The notes under the pieces are model-generated. The model did no database searches and was not told where the DNA came from. It was given only the letters and a program-made list of their open reading frames with translations. A DNA stretch of 64,000 nt, taken from positions 3,844,001-3,908,000 of the forward strand of contig JAWZSP010000004.1 in assembly GCA_034401135.1 (NCBI GenBank), given 5' to 3'. The stretch is from Volutella citrinella. Taxonomy: Eukaryota > Ascomycota > Sordariomycetes > Hypocreales > Nectriaceae. Shown here in pieces: positions 21,889 through 33,508 of the stretch. Every line of letters starts with the position of its first letter. Position 1 is the stretch's first letter. The position numbers were made by a program, and so were the translations under genes.

Positions 21889-22555
21889 CGTGTGCGATCG
21901 CTCGTTGAGGCTCGCGTATTGTCGGCGTCGGGGGCGTGGATGAGGGGTATCGAATTTTTACGCTGGCCGAGGGGCCAGACGCATCCCGCGAATTTTCGTG
22001 AAGCTTAGGGCTTGTGGTGGGAGAGTTGCAATAAAGCGGGGCTAATTACTGCTTTGGCGCTTGATCTATCCTTGTATCGGGGCTGTGGTAGTGGGGTTGG
22101 TAGCTGGGTTGAAGCGGGGCAGACGCCATGAGGCAGTGACGGACTGGGAAGGGGAGGCATGAGGTTGATGGCTTCTGCCTATTTCTGATTAGATGAGTGG
22201 TCGAAATATTCGTCTAAAAATTACCCAGTTCGTTTTCTCGATCCATATGACTCATTCCGCATCATTCTGAATAACATACACTCAGATCATCTGGGTGACG
22301 CAGCCCATTTGTTGCTGACCATTTCCTAATGGTGAAGGGATCCATAGGCCGTTGGCGGGATTAGTCACACTATGAGCAAGCCTCAAACTACTTTGCTTCG
22401 ACAAAGATTGCTCATCCTGGCCTTCTAGGAACTTCAAAAGCGCCCAGAGGGTCACAGATACGTGCTTGGTAGAGGCTAGGCTGCTAATCTTTCTGTTTTT
22501 CTGTTGAAACCCCACGAACAGGCACCCTGACCTTGTGCGGGGATATACTTTGAAA
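21889..22555. promoter_or_regulatory. Divergent promoter region between eIF3l and EFL1
   Basis: 667 bp separating two translation-related genes read in opposite directions. The half next to eIF3l is GC-rich and the half next to EFL1 is more AT-rich. No TATA box is clear. The 95-codon minus ORF at 22282-22569 overlaps the EFL1 start and is not supported. Confidence 0.45.
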
Positions 22556-25500
22556 ATGCCTGTTGTCACACCAGAGAAGTTGGCTGGTCTACAGCGACAG
22601 TCCCAGGATATCCGAAATGCAAGTCATTTTAATCCAGTATGCATGTCACCGTTATAAAATTCTAATGCTCTCAGTAGATCTGCATTCTGGCCCACGTTGA
22701 CCATGGCAAGACCTCGCTCACTGATGCCTTGCTTGCCACCAACGGCATCATTTCCCCCAAGCTGGCTGGCAAGATCCGATACCTAGACTCCCGCCCTGAT
22801 GAGCAGCTAAGAGGCATTACTATGGAGTCTTCCGCCATTTCACTTTACTTCTCAATGCTTCGGCGGTCCGCACCCGAAGCCGAGCCAGTGCCCAAAGAGT
22901 ACCTGATCAACCTCATCGACTCCCCGGGCCACATCGACTTCAGCAGTGAGGTATCCACAGCCTCTCGACTTTGCGATGGTGCGGTTGTTTTGGTAGACGC
23001 CGTGGAAGGTGTCTGTAGTCAGACCGTGACGGTCCTGCGCCAGACTTGGATTGAAAAGTTGAAGCCGCTGCTCGTCTTCAACAAGATCGACAGACTGGTC
23101 ACAGAACTCAAGATGACACCTGGAGAGGCATACGTGCACCTCAATAAGCTACTAGAGCAGGTGAACGCCGTGCTAGGAAGCTTCTTCCAAGGCGAGCGAA
23201 TGGAGGAAGACCTGAACTGGAGAGAACGCATGGAGGAGCGTGTCAATGCCGCATCCGCGGCCAAGGAGTCCGCAATGGCTGACGCGATCAACGAGGCCGG
23301 GGACATCAAGTTTGAGGAAAAGGACGATGAGGATATTTACTTCGCTCCGGAGAAGAACAATGTCATTTTCAGCAGCGCCATCGACGGCTGGGCGTTTACT
23401 TGCAGGCAGTTTGCCAGCCTGTATGAGAAGAAGCTGGGCATCAAGCGCAGCGCAATGGAGAAGGTGCTATGGGGAAACTTCTATCTTGATCCCAAGACCA
23501 AAAAGGTCCTTGGGCCGAAGCACCTGAAGGGACGGATCCTAAAGCCGCTATTTGTGCAGTTGGTCCTGGAGCCGGTGTGGACGGTGTACCAGGCAACCAC
23601 TGGCGGCGACAACGGCAAAGGTGACCCGGCTCTTTTGGAAAAGGTCACAAAGTCTCTCGGCATCACAATACCGCCTCATCTTCTCCGAGCCCGCGACCCT
23701 CGGTTGCTTCTCACCACAGTATTTGCCAACTGGTTGCCTCTATCAACCGCCTTGCTGGTGTCTGTGGTGGAGTCGCTCCCCTCGCCACCATCCGCCCAAG
23801 CCAAGCGTCTACCTGAACTTCTAGACGACTCGCCAGGCTCTGAACATATCGACAAGGATGTACGGGATGCCATGGTGAATTTCAAGCATGACAAGTCAGA
23901 CCCCGTTGTTGCCTATGTCAGCAAGATGGTGTCTGTGCCGGAGAGCGAGCTTCCGGAGAATAAGCGTCGTACCGGTGTTCAGATGAGCGGTGAAGAAGCT
24001 CGAGAGCTTGCACGCAAGAAGCGAGCGGAGGCAGCAAGAGCTCAGGCTGCCACCGAAGAGAATGGAGTTGATAATATGGCCATTGCGCTGAGTTCGGTGA
24101 ACATCGATGACATCCAGCCGGAGCTGGAAGAGAAGAAGGTCGATCCAGAGCATCTCATCGGATTCTCACGCATATATTCTGGAACTCTATCTGTTGGCGA
24201 CAAGCTCTACGTCATTTCCCCCAAGTGGTCACCGGCGAATCCTCATGCTTCCCCTGAGCCGCAGGAAATCACAGTCACTGCACTATACATGCTCATGGGT
24301 CGGAACCTTGAGTCACTAGACTCCGTCCCGGCGGGCGTTGTTTTCGGTATTGGCGGCCTTGAAGGAAAGATTCTCAAATCGGGCACTCTATGTAGCCGTT
24401 TGGAAGGTGCCGTCAATCTTGCTGGTGTCAACATGGCCGGTAAGCCCATTGTCCGAGTTGCTCTGGAGCCAGTCAACCCAGCCGACCTGGATAAGATGAT
24501 CAATGGTTTGCGCCTGCTAGTGCAGAGTGACCCTTGCGCCGAGTATGAGCAGTTCGGAAGTGGTGAACACGTCCTGCTAACAGCTGGAGAATTGCATTTG
24601 GAACGGTGCCTTACGGACTTGAAGGAAAGGTTCGCCCTTTGCGACATCCAAGCCGGCGAGCCTCTTGTGCCGTATCGGGAGACGATTGTCAAGGCAGAAG
24701 AAATGCGACCCCCTGCCAACAAGGAGCTGGGCCGTGGCGTTGTTGTCGGCACGACAAGCTCAAAGCAAGTCAACGTCACTCTGCGTGTGCAGCCACTACC
24801 CGCAAATGTCACCGAGTTTCTGGTCAAAAACGCCGATGCGATCAAGAATGTGTACACGGAGCGCGGATCCAAGGAAGCTGAGAGTGGCGAGGAGAGCATC
24901 GATGCCGAAACCGATGTGGCGATCGGCAACACGCTTTCCGCAGCTGATTTCAGATCGCAGCTGAAGGAAAAGCTCGAAAAGGGCAAGGGTCGAGAGAGCT
25001 GGAAAGATCGCATCGACCAGATCGTTGCTTTTGGCGCCCGGCACACTGGTCCCAATGTGCTCATCGACGCCACCGCGGAGGGCATCCTCCCTCGCGCCTT
25101 TGTCACTGACAAGACGGCAGAGTCGGCTCCAAGGGCTGGAGAGACGCTCGATCCCAGCCACCTCGCCGACAAAATCACATATGCCTTCCAGCTCGCAACC
25201 GCACAGGGCCCTCTGTGTAACGAACCACTTCAGGGCGTGGCTGTATTTGTTGAAGATGTTACCCTGAACCTTGCCGAGGACGACACTTCTGCTCGAGACA
25301 ACCTCGGACGACTCACCGGCGAAATTATCAAGACGTTTCAGTCCACCCTTCGCGCGGGCTTTCTGGACTGGTCCCCCCGCCTCATGCTTGCCATGTACAG
25401 CGTGGAGATCCAGGCCTCGACAGAAGTCCTCGGCCGGGTGTACGATGTGCTGACCCGGCGACGCGGCCGCGTTAACGCCGAAATCATGAAGGAAGGAACC

Positions 25501-25803
25501 CCCTTCTTCACCATCCAGGCCCTGGTTCCCGTCGCGGAGAGTTTCGGCTTCGCCGACGAGATGCGCAAGCGTACCAGCGGTGCCGCCCAGCCGCAGCTCA
25601 TTTTCGCCGGCTTCGAGATTCTCGACGAGGATCCGTTCTGGGTGCCCTTTACCGAAGACGATCTGGAGGACTTGGGCGAGCTGGCGGACAAGGAGAACGT
25701 GGCAAAGCGGTACATGGATGCGGTGAGGAGGAAGAAGGGCCTTCTCGTCGAGGGTAGGAACGTGGCTACGGATGCAGAGAAGCAAAAGACACTGAAAAAG
25801 TAG
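22556..25803 (+). CDS. EFL1: Elongation factor-like GTPase 1 (EFL1/Ria1)
   Basis: Two exons: 22556-22618 and 22678-25803 (1,062 residues). Exon 1 codes MPVVTPEKLAGLQRQSQDIRN. The join to ICILAHVDHGKTSLTDA restores the GTP-binding P-loop at residues 26-33. The donor is GCAAGT, so this is a GC-AG intron, 59 nt, with acceptor TAG. Further G motifs are RGITMESS (G2), DSPGH at about 102 (G3) and NKID at about 156 (G4). An EFL1-typical charged insertion follows at about 185-230 and another Lys/Ala/Glu-rich one at about 455-500. Domains III-V resemble eEF2 and end ...LVEGRNV. Known role: with the SBDS protein Sdo1 it evicts Tif6/eIF6 from late pre-60S subunits in the cytoplasm. eEF2's diphthamide histidine context was not seen, as expected for EFL1. 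Confidence 0.95.
22619..22677 (+). other. EFL1: GC-AG intron of EFL1
   Basis: Donor GCAAGT after CGA AAT, and acceptor CTCAGTAG before ATC TGC. The only change from an ideal donor is C for T at position 2, with the rest (GCAAGT) matching strongly, as is typical of GC donors. The branch-like TCTAATGC lies shortly before the acceptor. Using the CAG three bases earlier would bring in a TAG stop. Confidence 0.75.
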
Positions 25804-25974
25804 AAAAGAAGATTTCAGATTCATTTTAATCCAAGCAATGAAAAAAAATAACGCTGGTTTACATTTGGGGCGTTTCTGGCGCGTGTCAACTTCCCCCTAT
25901 GTGCTACGTTCAAAGTCCAATCATTTTTCATCAAGCTATCCCCGTGCGAAACAAGAGAAGGCCGACTCAGCTTC

Positions 25975-27237
25975 CTACAATGAGTTTTTGAATATCTCGA
26001 GGCGAGTCCCAGCCTTGTTGAACATGTCGAAAACCCCAACATCGCGGAGGTGAGATTCAAGGGTGCCCTGACTGTCAACGTTGCTCCACAAACGACCGTG
26101 GCAGTTGACTGTTTTCAGAGATTTGCACTGATCCAGTCTTCTGCCTAAACATGTAAGAAGCAAGGTGAGCTCCGATTTGGTGGACTGTCCTCTCTCGAAT
26201 TCGAAATATTTAAGAGTTGAGGGGAGCTCTGGAAACTCAGCGTTATCCAGGGCGCCTCGATTGTAAGCCACATCCGGGCCAAGACTTCGGTGGCCAGAGT
26301 TTTTCAGCACGGGAAAGAAGTTGATGCTCAGTGATTCCAGTTTGGAAAACTGTGTCAGGTATTTTCCGGATCGCTTGAAGAAACTGTCCTCCTGGATTGG
26401 CATAGTCATGAATCGCAAAGCTGTGAGGCTTTCTGCATGAGGAAGCATGGCGTCTAGGAACGCCTCAAAGGCCCTCTCTTCGTTCCAATGGGCGTAGTGA
26501 ACAGAGCGCAGTTTAGGCATGGCACTTATGAGTGCGCGGGTGTCGGCCCACGTGGTCCGCTTGCCTGACTCCATTAGAAGCAGTTCTTCGACTCTGTCCA
26601 GGAAGCCAAATGCGAGCATCGGGCATTCATCGCCCAACTGGAGGAAAAACTGGTGCGCTGTCTTGTCGTGGAGGTCGTCCCCCGGTTCATGGATGAAACC
26701 GCCTTGCTCGACTCCCCTCGCACACAGCCGCTTGAGGCGGGAGTGGTGGGCGAATGAAATGTCACAGTCGTAAGGGACTTTGAGGTCGCACTCCTCCAGC
26801 AATGAGGCGCGAGCTATCAGCTCCTGTACAGCCTCGATTTTGAGACTGTGCCATCTTCTTGGACGATCCTTCATCCAGGATATATTACCGTCAAAGTAGA
26901 TTCGCCTGACGCTCTCTGCCAGATCGGGACGGGTCCTCATTGTCCTCAGAAATCGCTGGATCGTTGCTAGCGTGACATTCTCGAACGCTCGAAATTCGTG
27001 ATGCAGTGTCGCTTGTGCCGCGTCGCGCACCCCACGGCATGTGACGGATAGGTTCAGCATATCTCGGTTCTCGCTCGACTCATACTCCTTGCGAGAGTTC
27101 TGAAAGAAGCTGTTGCCACAATGCGAACAAAGGTAGCTGAAGATTTCCAGTTGGATCTCTCGCGGCAATGTCTGTAGTGATGCTTGAGATCCCTGGAGTC
27201 CCCGCTCGCCTTGCACGGAGAGCCCGTGATGTGCCAT
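25975..27237 (-). CDS. F-box protein, leucine-rich-repeat-like C-terminus
   Basis: Intronless frame of 420 residues from MAHHGLSVQ at 27237. An in-frame ATG at 27333 would add 32 residues. An F-box lies at about residues 21-65, beginning LQTLPREIQLEIFSYLC and followed by a Cys/His pair (CSHCG). It is followed by alpha-helical sequence with repeated leucine-rich stretches (LRSVHYAHW, LTALRFMTM, LESLSINFF, LKYFEFERG) spaced about 25-40 residues apart, as in fungal F-box/LRR-like substrate adaptors. Known role of the class: substrate receptor of SCF ubiquitin ligases. The substrate is not predictable. It is tail-to-tail with EFL1, only 171 bp apart. Confidence 0.75.
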   Translation of the reverse strand: MAHHGLSVQGERGLQGSQASLQTLPREIQLEIFSYLCSHCGNSFFQNSRKEYESSENRDMLNLSVTCRGVRDAAQATLHHEFRAFENVTLATIQRFLRTMRTRPDLAESVRRIYFDGNISWMKDRPRRWHSLKIEAVQELIARASLLEECDLKVPYDCDISFAHHSRLKRLCARGVEQGGFIHEPGDDLHDKTAHQFFLQLGDECPMLAFGFLDRVEELLLMESGKRTTWADTRALISAMPKLRSVHYAHWNEERAFEAFLDAMLPHAESLTALRFMTMPIQEDSFFKRSGKYLTQFSKLESLSINFFPVLKNSGHRSLGPDVAYNRGALDNAEFPELPSTLKYFEFERGQSTKSELTLLLTCLGRRLDQCKSLKTVNCHGRLWSNVDSQGTLESHLRDVGVFDMFNKAGTRLEIFKNSL

Positions 27238-28371
27238 TTTACCAAGTTGGCAAAAGTCGATGGTAAGAATTTGAGAGAGATATTTATAGAAATCCCGATC
27301 GTAGATAGTATTTGAAATGAGAAGAAGCGGCAATTACGTCGACAGTCGACAGAGCCATGGGCAAATGTTGTTGGTTGAAAGGACAGGTCACTGGCTAACG
27401 TAGTGCTCCGCCTCATGAGCTGGTGCCTGAAGCGCGACCGAGCCCCCCTCCGACCTCCATCCATCTAAAATCCAAGTCCATCTTTCGTCAGTATCCTGGC
27501 CTTCTTATGAGGTTTTGGGGTTGGGTTGTCTCTGTGACAATAATCATGGTATGAATCGAGGGCGCCCCGATGGCAGTCTGCCGCTACGCTGTTCAACCTT
27601 GCTTCCCGGTGAGTATAAGAAACGCGATTCCCTCCCTTTTTGTCCACGCATCAAGTATAACTTTTGTGCATCCTATCTATAAGGGTTTGCTATTTTAATA
27701 TCAACGTCTTTTCTTCTCGAACACAGCCCAGGGGCGCCCACTAAGGGATCTTCACTGCACAAAATGGGTCTTCACAGCCAGAGACAGCACAGAGGGATGG
27801 CTTTGGATCGTGAATGACCGGTTTCCCACATGTCTATTGCGACACGGTTGGTGCAGCCAAATCACAGTGGCTACCACGTGGTTAGACTTGGGAGATGGAA
27901 GAGGGTGTATAGAAGAATCATCATTGCATTGTCTGGACCCTATCAGTCGAAAAGACTTGGTCAGTCTAGCTGGTTAGACTCTAGGATAGTCTATTCATCT
28001 GGACCTTCAACTCAGAAGTGCTGTTCCTGGACCACTAATAATGGGATATTGGGAATCTCCTCTTCCTCTCGTATTCATCTTGCAGAAGATTGTCCAGATG
28101 GTTTGTGGCGGATGGCTGCCAGGGAACCGGGCCACAAGATTACCAAGTCTCTGGCGAATCCGTCGAGCCACCTGGTAATTGGATTATGGGAAAGGGTCTG
28201 GGCGCACACTCTGGGCAGAGTCGGCAGACCTGGATCAAACCAAATGACGGTTCCAACTTCCAAAGATGTTCCTGCGCCTGCCTGAAACATTTGATAAGGT
28301 AGGTGCCGGCTCGCGATTCGAACTCCCGGCAGGTGGCAGCAGGCAGCAGGCAGCACCCAGTCGGTCGCTCG

Positions 28372-28408
<37 letters not shown>

Positions 28409-30424
28409 CCGGAGCAAAATGCTCAAGGGCAGCGCTGTTCTCGCTTCCTCCTCCTCCTCTACATTAGGCTGCTTCCCCTCTCCTCGCCGTTCCATCTGCA
28501 ATTCGTCCCCCCTCTCCTGAGATAATTATTGCACCAATTACATGTGACAGAACCACCGCGTAGCCTATCATCTACGGATAGTTTGTCGTTCCTTAGACAT
28601 GTTCCCGCTCCTAATGCATGCGACACAGACACTGCGGGCGCTGCGTACGCACTGGCCCCCCTGATAGATGATGGACAAAGCTCTGCATGACGAGGGGACG
28701 GGAGAAAAGTCTGCAAGACAATAATTCCGCAGCTAGCTCCCAATTGGGAGACGAGACAGGTGCAGTCGAAGGACTTCGAACAAGAACGGGACAGGTGGCG
28801 GCTCACGAGAACGTGGGTGGCTGGACATGCTCCTTGCCGGCGCGGCCGTGCCAATATTGATTTATTGCATCCAGCATGGACAGTGGCCGCAGGTGTTAGA
28901 ATCGAAAAGCCCAGAGTGGCAGAGACGGGCAGCCGGTGGTGCTGTCTGTCACATTTCACCTACTTCACAGCTTACCCACTTGGACGAGCAACGTCGTGGC
29001 CGAGTCGCTGACCCCGAAGGAGTTGCACCATCTCCACAGCTGCAGAGCTGTGACCTCTTCCTGTGGTTGTTGTTGTTTTTTTCTTCCCGTAGGAGAGAGC
29101 AGACCAATGGCGACGGTGTGATCGCTGGGACTGATGAGACTCTTCGGCCCGTTGGCTCCCAAGAGGAATCAAACTCCGTGCATACATACAATAGTAGCGA
29201 TGCATCGCCTACTGTTTGCTGCAGGAACAGCCAGCCAGCTGGGAGGGCCTGTGACGGTGACTCCGCACCTCGCTTATGAGTGCTGACCCGGTGTTCAGGT
29301 AGCCACGGATCCTATAAGCTGCACGCACAGGCGATGCAAGCGCCGTGGATGAAGCCATCACCCATCCTCGTTGCGATCCCAGGGGCAGCCGCCCGGGGGA
29401 AGATCCAAACTCGCCAGGGAAGCACCACAACGGAATCACCGGAAGGGCAGATCTAAACTACTCCAGAGAAGGGAGGCTCCCGGGGTGACCGACGATCACC
29501 GGAGGCCGTTGAGTTCGCTTCGAGCCAGTGTCTGTCTCTGGATGGTGAGCCAACACCTCATGGCCCTACCAGCAAGTCAAGACTGCGGCTATGCAGGGCG
29601 AAGGCTCTGATTGCCGGCTGAGACATCCTGCCACACGGCGCGCACATGTCTGTGAGCTTGTTGCCCCAAATCCAACCCGCACTGATATTTCGTGCGCATA
29701 TTCCTTTTTCCCACACCCAAAGCTATTACTGCCAACGTCCCGAATAGTGGCGTCCATACACGCAAAAACGCACCGAGAATCACCACGATAGTAGTGTGGT
29801 GTTTGCACGGAGGCGAGCGTCCGTTCTCTGGCCTCCCCAGGCCATCACAGCTCAATCTTCCGTCGTGGTCATGCTTACACCGCCAGTTTGAAGCCAGTAG
29901 CCTGAATCCCAAGTTCGATCATATCTAACGTAGGTTTCTAGATCTCCCGCAGGGGAGATCTGACGCACGGGACGGGGAGTGGTCTGGTGCGCGGCAGCTA
30001 GCAGTCGGTGTCTGAGAATTTGCTTTTGCCAACGCCATCAACGCCTCGGGCCAAGGACGGTTTGCTAATTGCTTCTGGGAGCTGACGTTTGGACTCACAT
30101 CCATGCCGATCCGTACCCCTCTGGTCTCGTTGCCATTGCCTACCGTGACACAATCAGTCACTTGCCAAGGGAGGAGAGGCACCGTTGGGCAGAAGGGGGT
30201 CGCACTTTGCTTCTAGCAAGCCCTACCCCATAGTATGAGTTCAATCCAGATTACGGAGCCGCGCGCCATGGGACGGAGCTGAGGGGTTCAGGCCAGCGCC
30301 ACGGTTTGCATGTCAAAGCTCTTATATGGCCCAGGTCCTCGGATGCAGCCAGCGGATGCAGACGCTCCTGTGTCGTATGCGTCCTGACTCTGCTTGCTAC
30401 ACACAACCCCGATCAAAGCGCAGC
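27238..30424. other. 3.2 kb gene-poor region between the F-box gene and the rhodopsin-domain gene
   Basis: The left part should be the F-box gene's promoter and the right part that of the rhodopsin-domain gene. In between are only short overlapping frames. A perfect (CT)16 run lies at 28375-28406. Just left of it is a short inverted repeat, TGCCGG..CCGGCA. No tRNA cloverleaf, transposon ends or recognisable exon was found. Confidence 0.5.
28375..28406. repeat. (CT)16 microsatellite
   Basis: Sixteen uninterrupted CT units on the + strand, the longest simple repeat in the window. Confidence 0.95.
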
Positions 30425-31929
30425 ATGGATCCATCGCAAGAGCAGCAGGCCGCCGCCGAGGCTGCAGCAGAGGCCGCCCTCAGGGCCTTCAACATCGAAG
30501 CATTTACCTTGCTGGCGATTGCTGTCCTCGTGACTATCCTTCGGGTCTACGTCCGCATCACGACCGTCGGGTGGAGGCAACTATGGGCGGACGACTACCT
30601 GGTAGTTGTGGGCGTTGTATGTGACATCTTTTTCAATTAGGCTTCACAGAACTGGAAAACTGATTACTTCATAGATGGCGTATGGCATCGAGACCGGTTT
30701 GGCCTATGCCGTTGGCAACCTGGCCAAGGGACTTGCAAACAACTCAATGTCAGAGGAATACCGCCTGTCCCTTCACCCAGACAGCGCTGAATACCAGCAG
30801 AGGTTAGTTTTCCCCACCATGCAGAGATCAACAACAGCCGTTGACTGAAGCAGAGTGCTGGGATCCAAGATCCAACTTGCCGGCTGGTCCACATACTCCT
30901 TCTTGCTCTGGACGCTCAAGGCAGCCATGTGCACGTTTTACTACCGCCTGACCAAGGATCTTGAGGGCTACCGCAAGCCCATCCTAGTTGGATTTGGCTT
31001 CATCATCGTCAGCTGGGTCATCGTGCAGCTGAACTTGTTCTTGAGTTGCCGACCCTTCACAAACTGGTGGCGCATCACCCCCGACCCCGGTTCAACCTGC
31101 TATCCGGCCATCTCTCCTGCCCTCATCTGGACATACCTTGTGTTGAATGTGGCAACCGATCTGTACCTGTTCATCATCCCCATGCCCATGTTGTGGAGGG
31201 CTGCTATGCCCTGGATCCAAAAGGCGTCCCTCATTGCCCTGTTCAGTTGTGGTCTCTTTGTCACGATGGCAGCTGTCCTGCGCGTCGTATTACTCGTCTC
31301 GGTTGGTACACACTTGCATTATCCGCGCTGCAATGTTTCTCACACGTCTCATCTAGGACCCGGTGAATGGTGCGCAGCTCGCAGGTTCTTGGGCGGTGCG
31401 CGAGACTTTCGTCGCCGTCGTTACAACAAACATTCCAATGCTCTTTCCTTTCTTCAAAAAATATGCCACCCCAATCATCTCTGCAATCAGTCTGTCTCTC
31501 AGCCGTACACGAAGCAACACCACTCCTCAGTCTGATTCTCTCGTCTCAAAGATGGTCTCTCGGAAGGCATGGGGCGGCAAGGGGAAGCGAGCCTCGCGGC
31601 CAATGTCCATGAATCCCATGTCTGACGAGAGTCAGAATGAAAGCGAAGCCCCGATGGTCAGCCGGGACGAGGTGATTAGCCTCGCGGACCTGGCTCAGAG
31701 GAGCAGCGTAGCTAGGGCCGATACCGTGGCGTCAATCGACAGCGACGCTGCCGGGATCCAGCGCCACCTCGACGTGTCCGTCTTGGAGCAGGGCCATGGA
31801 GCCAAGGTATCTCGGTCCCTCAGCGGAAACTACACAAGCACTTGGGCGGCATCCCAACAAGCACCGCCTCCCGAGAAGTCGGAATTCTACCTAAGTCACG
31901 TTCACCAAGACTCCTATGACAGATCCTAA
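30425..31929 (+). CDS. Fungal rhodopsin-domain (PTH11/SAT4-like) integral membrane protein
   Basis: Four exons: 30425-30616, 30675-30802, 30854-31301 and 31357-31929 (446 residues). A short extracellular Ala/Glu-rich N-terminus is followed by about seven membrane helices. Diagnostic pieces are LRVYVRITTVGWRQLWADDYLVVVG at helix 1-2 (given here only as landmark; the RxWxxDDY-type core is WADDYLVV), a short loop, WSTYSFLLWTLKAAMCTFYYR, and a Cys-containing loop before SPALIWTYLVLNVATD. After the last helix there is a 130-residue Ser/Arg-rich cytosolic tail ending SYDRS. Known of the family: large, rapidly varying set of fungal plasma-membrane proteins. PTH11 itself senses surfaces, while most members have no known ligand. 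No cysteine-rich CFEM domain is present. It is set apart by gene-poor DNA on the left. Confidence 0.85.
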
Positions 31930-32467
31930 ATGGAAATAATTAGTGTGTTTCTCATTTCAATGCAGATGTATATCACAAAGGTTGGTTATAAGGTTTTAAA
32001 ATATCCAGGGATAGAAACGGGTCATGGAAACAGGCATGAGACTGATATCAAACTTGATTTGGGATTCGGCACGGGTGCAATTGGGACTTTGGGTTTTGGA
32101 TATGACAGGAAATGAGGATAGGCATCACAAAGGTTTCACATCAGGTGGGTTTTAGTTAGTCCATGCCCTTCCCTTGACTCGAAGGGCGCTGTATTTCCAA
32201 GCTTCATATAGATACTACACGGTCGCAAATTGAGTAATTATGTTAATGCTTTGTTACTCGCCCATGGTGTCAATACCGTAAATAGTGTGGTGGAATTCGT
32301 GACATTCATTGTTCTAGCCTGATGGGTATAATGACTGTTCAACAAAGGCCGCTTTAGTGCCATGGTGAACACAACTCGCATCATGCCATTTAAACACCTC
32401 GCTGGAGGGCCATTTCGTGTCAGTCAAGTTCTCGCTCAAGCTCTGGCGAAAGACACATGAGACTCCA
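31930..32467. other. 3' flank of the rhodopsin-domain gene
   Basis: AT-richer sequence that should hold the terminator and, on the right, the promoter of the next ORF if that ORF is real. No repeat or RNA gene was seen. Confidence 0.4.
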
Positions 32468-33508
32468 ATGGCAGTTACTCGTAACCAAAAGAAATATCGC
32501 GTGGCGAAGACGGGGCCGGTTCGCTGCCCAGGCATAAGCAACGCCGCACTGGACCGCATATGCTCTTCATTCGGAGGGCCGTCACAGCCGTCAGTCAAAG
32601 GCATAGCGCCCAGAGTGCAGGCGCTATGTACTCATTCTTGCATATCAACCGACCCTTTCGATACCTTTCCAAATAACACCCCAGATGATTACCATCCAAC
32701 GCCGAAGAGATATGGCCAGGACACCCTTGTCCATGCCAATGACAGGACGCAAGGCGGAACAAAGCTGGAGCTTTTTCTAGCTTACCCTCATGACCGGGGA
32801 TCAACTTTGTGCGCAGATCACTTTGTTACACTTGCCAAGGACTGGTGGAAGCGCCGCTCCTCAGCGTCACAGCACCACGAAATCTCCCAGGTTTACCATT
32901 CATGCGAGCCGAGCCATGGGGAGTTGGACACGCCCCCGCGTACGAGTCCAGCAAAGTTTAGGGCTCTTCCTACAATGCCCGGTTCCGTAAATGCCCAGGA
33001 CTTTGAGCTAGTTCTCCGCGAGGAAATCGAGGCTGCAGAGCTCCGTTTGCGCCAGGAACGGAATCGGGTACTCAGACTGAGCGTCCAAGAGCCGGTCTGT
33101 GAAATAGCCGGCCCGGGTTACTTACAGTGCAGTCTGTGCTCAAAGAAGAGTCATCCTACGGTCCATGCGGACCTAGCCAAAAAACAATGCCAAACTATGA
33201 TCGAGGACGTAGGGCACTGTAAGATCAGAGAGCCAGAGGTCCTTGCGTGTGGTCACCCGTCGACCCTAGTCATCCTGAACAAGGACATGCCCAACATTGG
33301 GTTTTGTGTTGGGTGCGATTTCGCTCAGGAGATTACGACCGTGACCCCAGGGGATCGCTGTGTTCTTGAACTAGGTCAAGATTTTGAGGACGTGGTAGTC
33401 TATCCGAAGAAGATGGCAATGAGCAGCAAGCAGGGGCATGCCAGTGTTGGCAATTTGCACTTCATTGTTGACACCTGCCAAGACGTCACCATGATCAAGT
33501 TCCGGTAG
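32468..33508 (+). CDS. Hypothetical protein with Cys/His pairs
   Basis: Intronless frame of 346 residues from the first ATG at 32468. The open frame extends 17 codons further left without an ATG. I do not recognise the protein. The first 180 residues are irregular and could be non-coding. From about residue 180, after MPGSVNAQDF, the sequence looks genuine: a charged helix (REEIEAAELRLRQERNRVL), then three Cys clusters, CSLC, LACGHP and FCVGC, within about 75 residues. These could form a small zinc site of RING- or zinc-ribbon-like type. The end is beta-like (NLHFIVDTCQD). A later start, near 32984, is possible. No neighbour suggests a function. Confidence 0.45.
   Translation: MAVTRNQKKYRVAKTGPVRCPGISNAALDRICSSFGGPSQPSVKGIAPRVQALCTHSCISTDPFDTFPNNTPDDYHPTPKRYGQDTLVHANDRTQGGTKLELFLAYPHDRGSTLCADHFVTLAKDWWKRRSSASQHHEISQVYHSCEPSHGELDTPPRTSPAKFRALPTMPGSVNAQDFELVLREEIEAAELRLRQERNRVLRLSVQEPVCEIAGPGYLQCSLCSKKSHPTVHADLAKKQCQTMIEDVGHCKIREPEVLACGHPSTLVILNKDMPNIGFCVGCDFAQEITTVTPGDRCVLELGQDFEDVVVYPKKMAMSSKQGHASVGNLHFIVDTCQDVTMIKFR

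Noticed and set aside
24243..25824. Long minus ORFs antisense to EFL1
   Set aside because: Shadow frames of EFL1 with Ser/Leu/Arg-rich sequence and no motifs.
28295..28350. GATTCGAACTCCCGG, resembling the 3' part of a minus-strand tRNA
   Set aside because: The T-stem pairs at only two of five positions, and no anticodon or D-arm follows. Only a short TGCCGG/CCGGCA inverted repeat remains.
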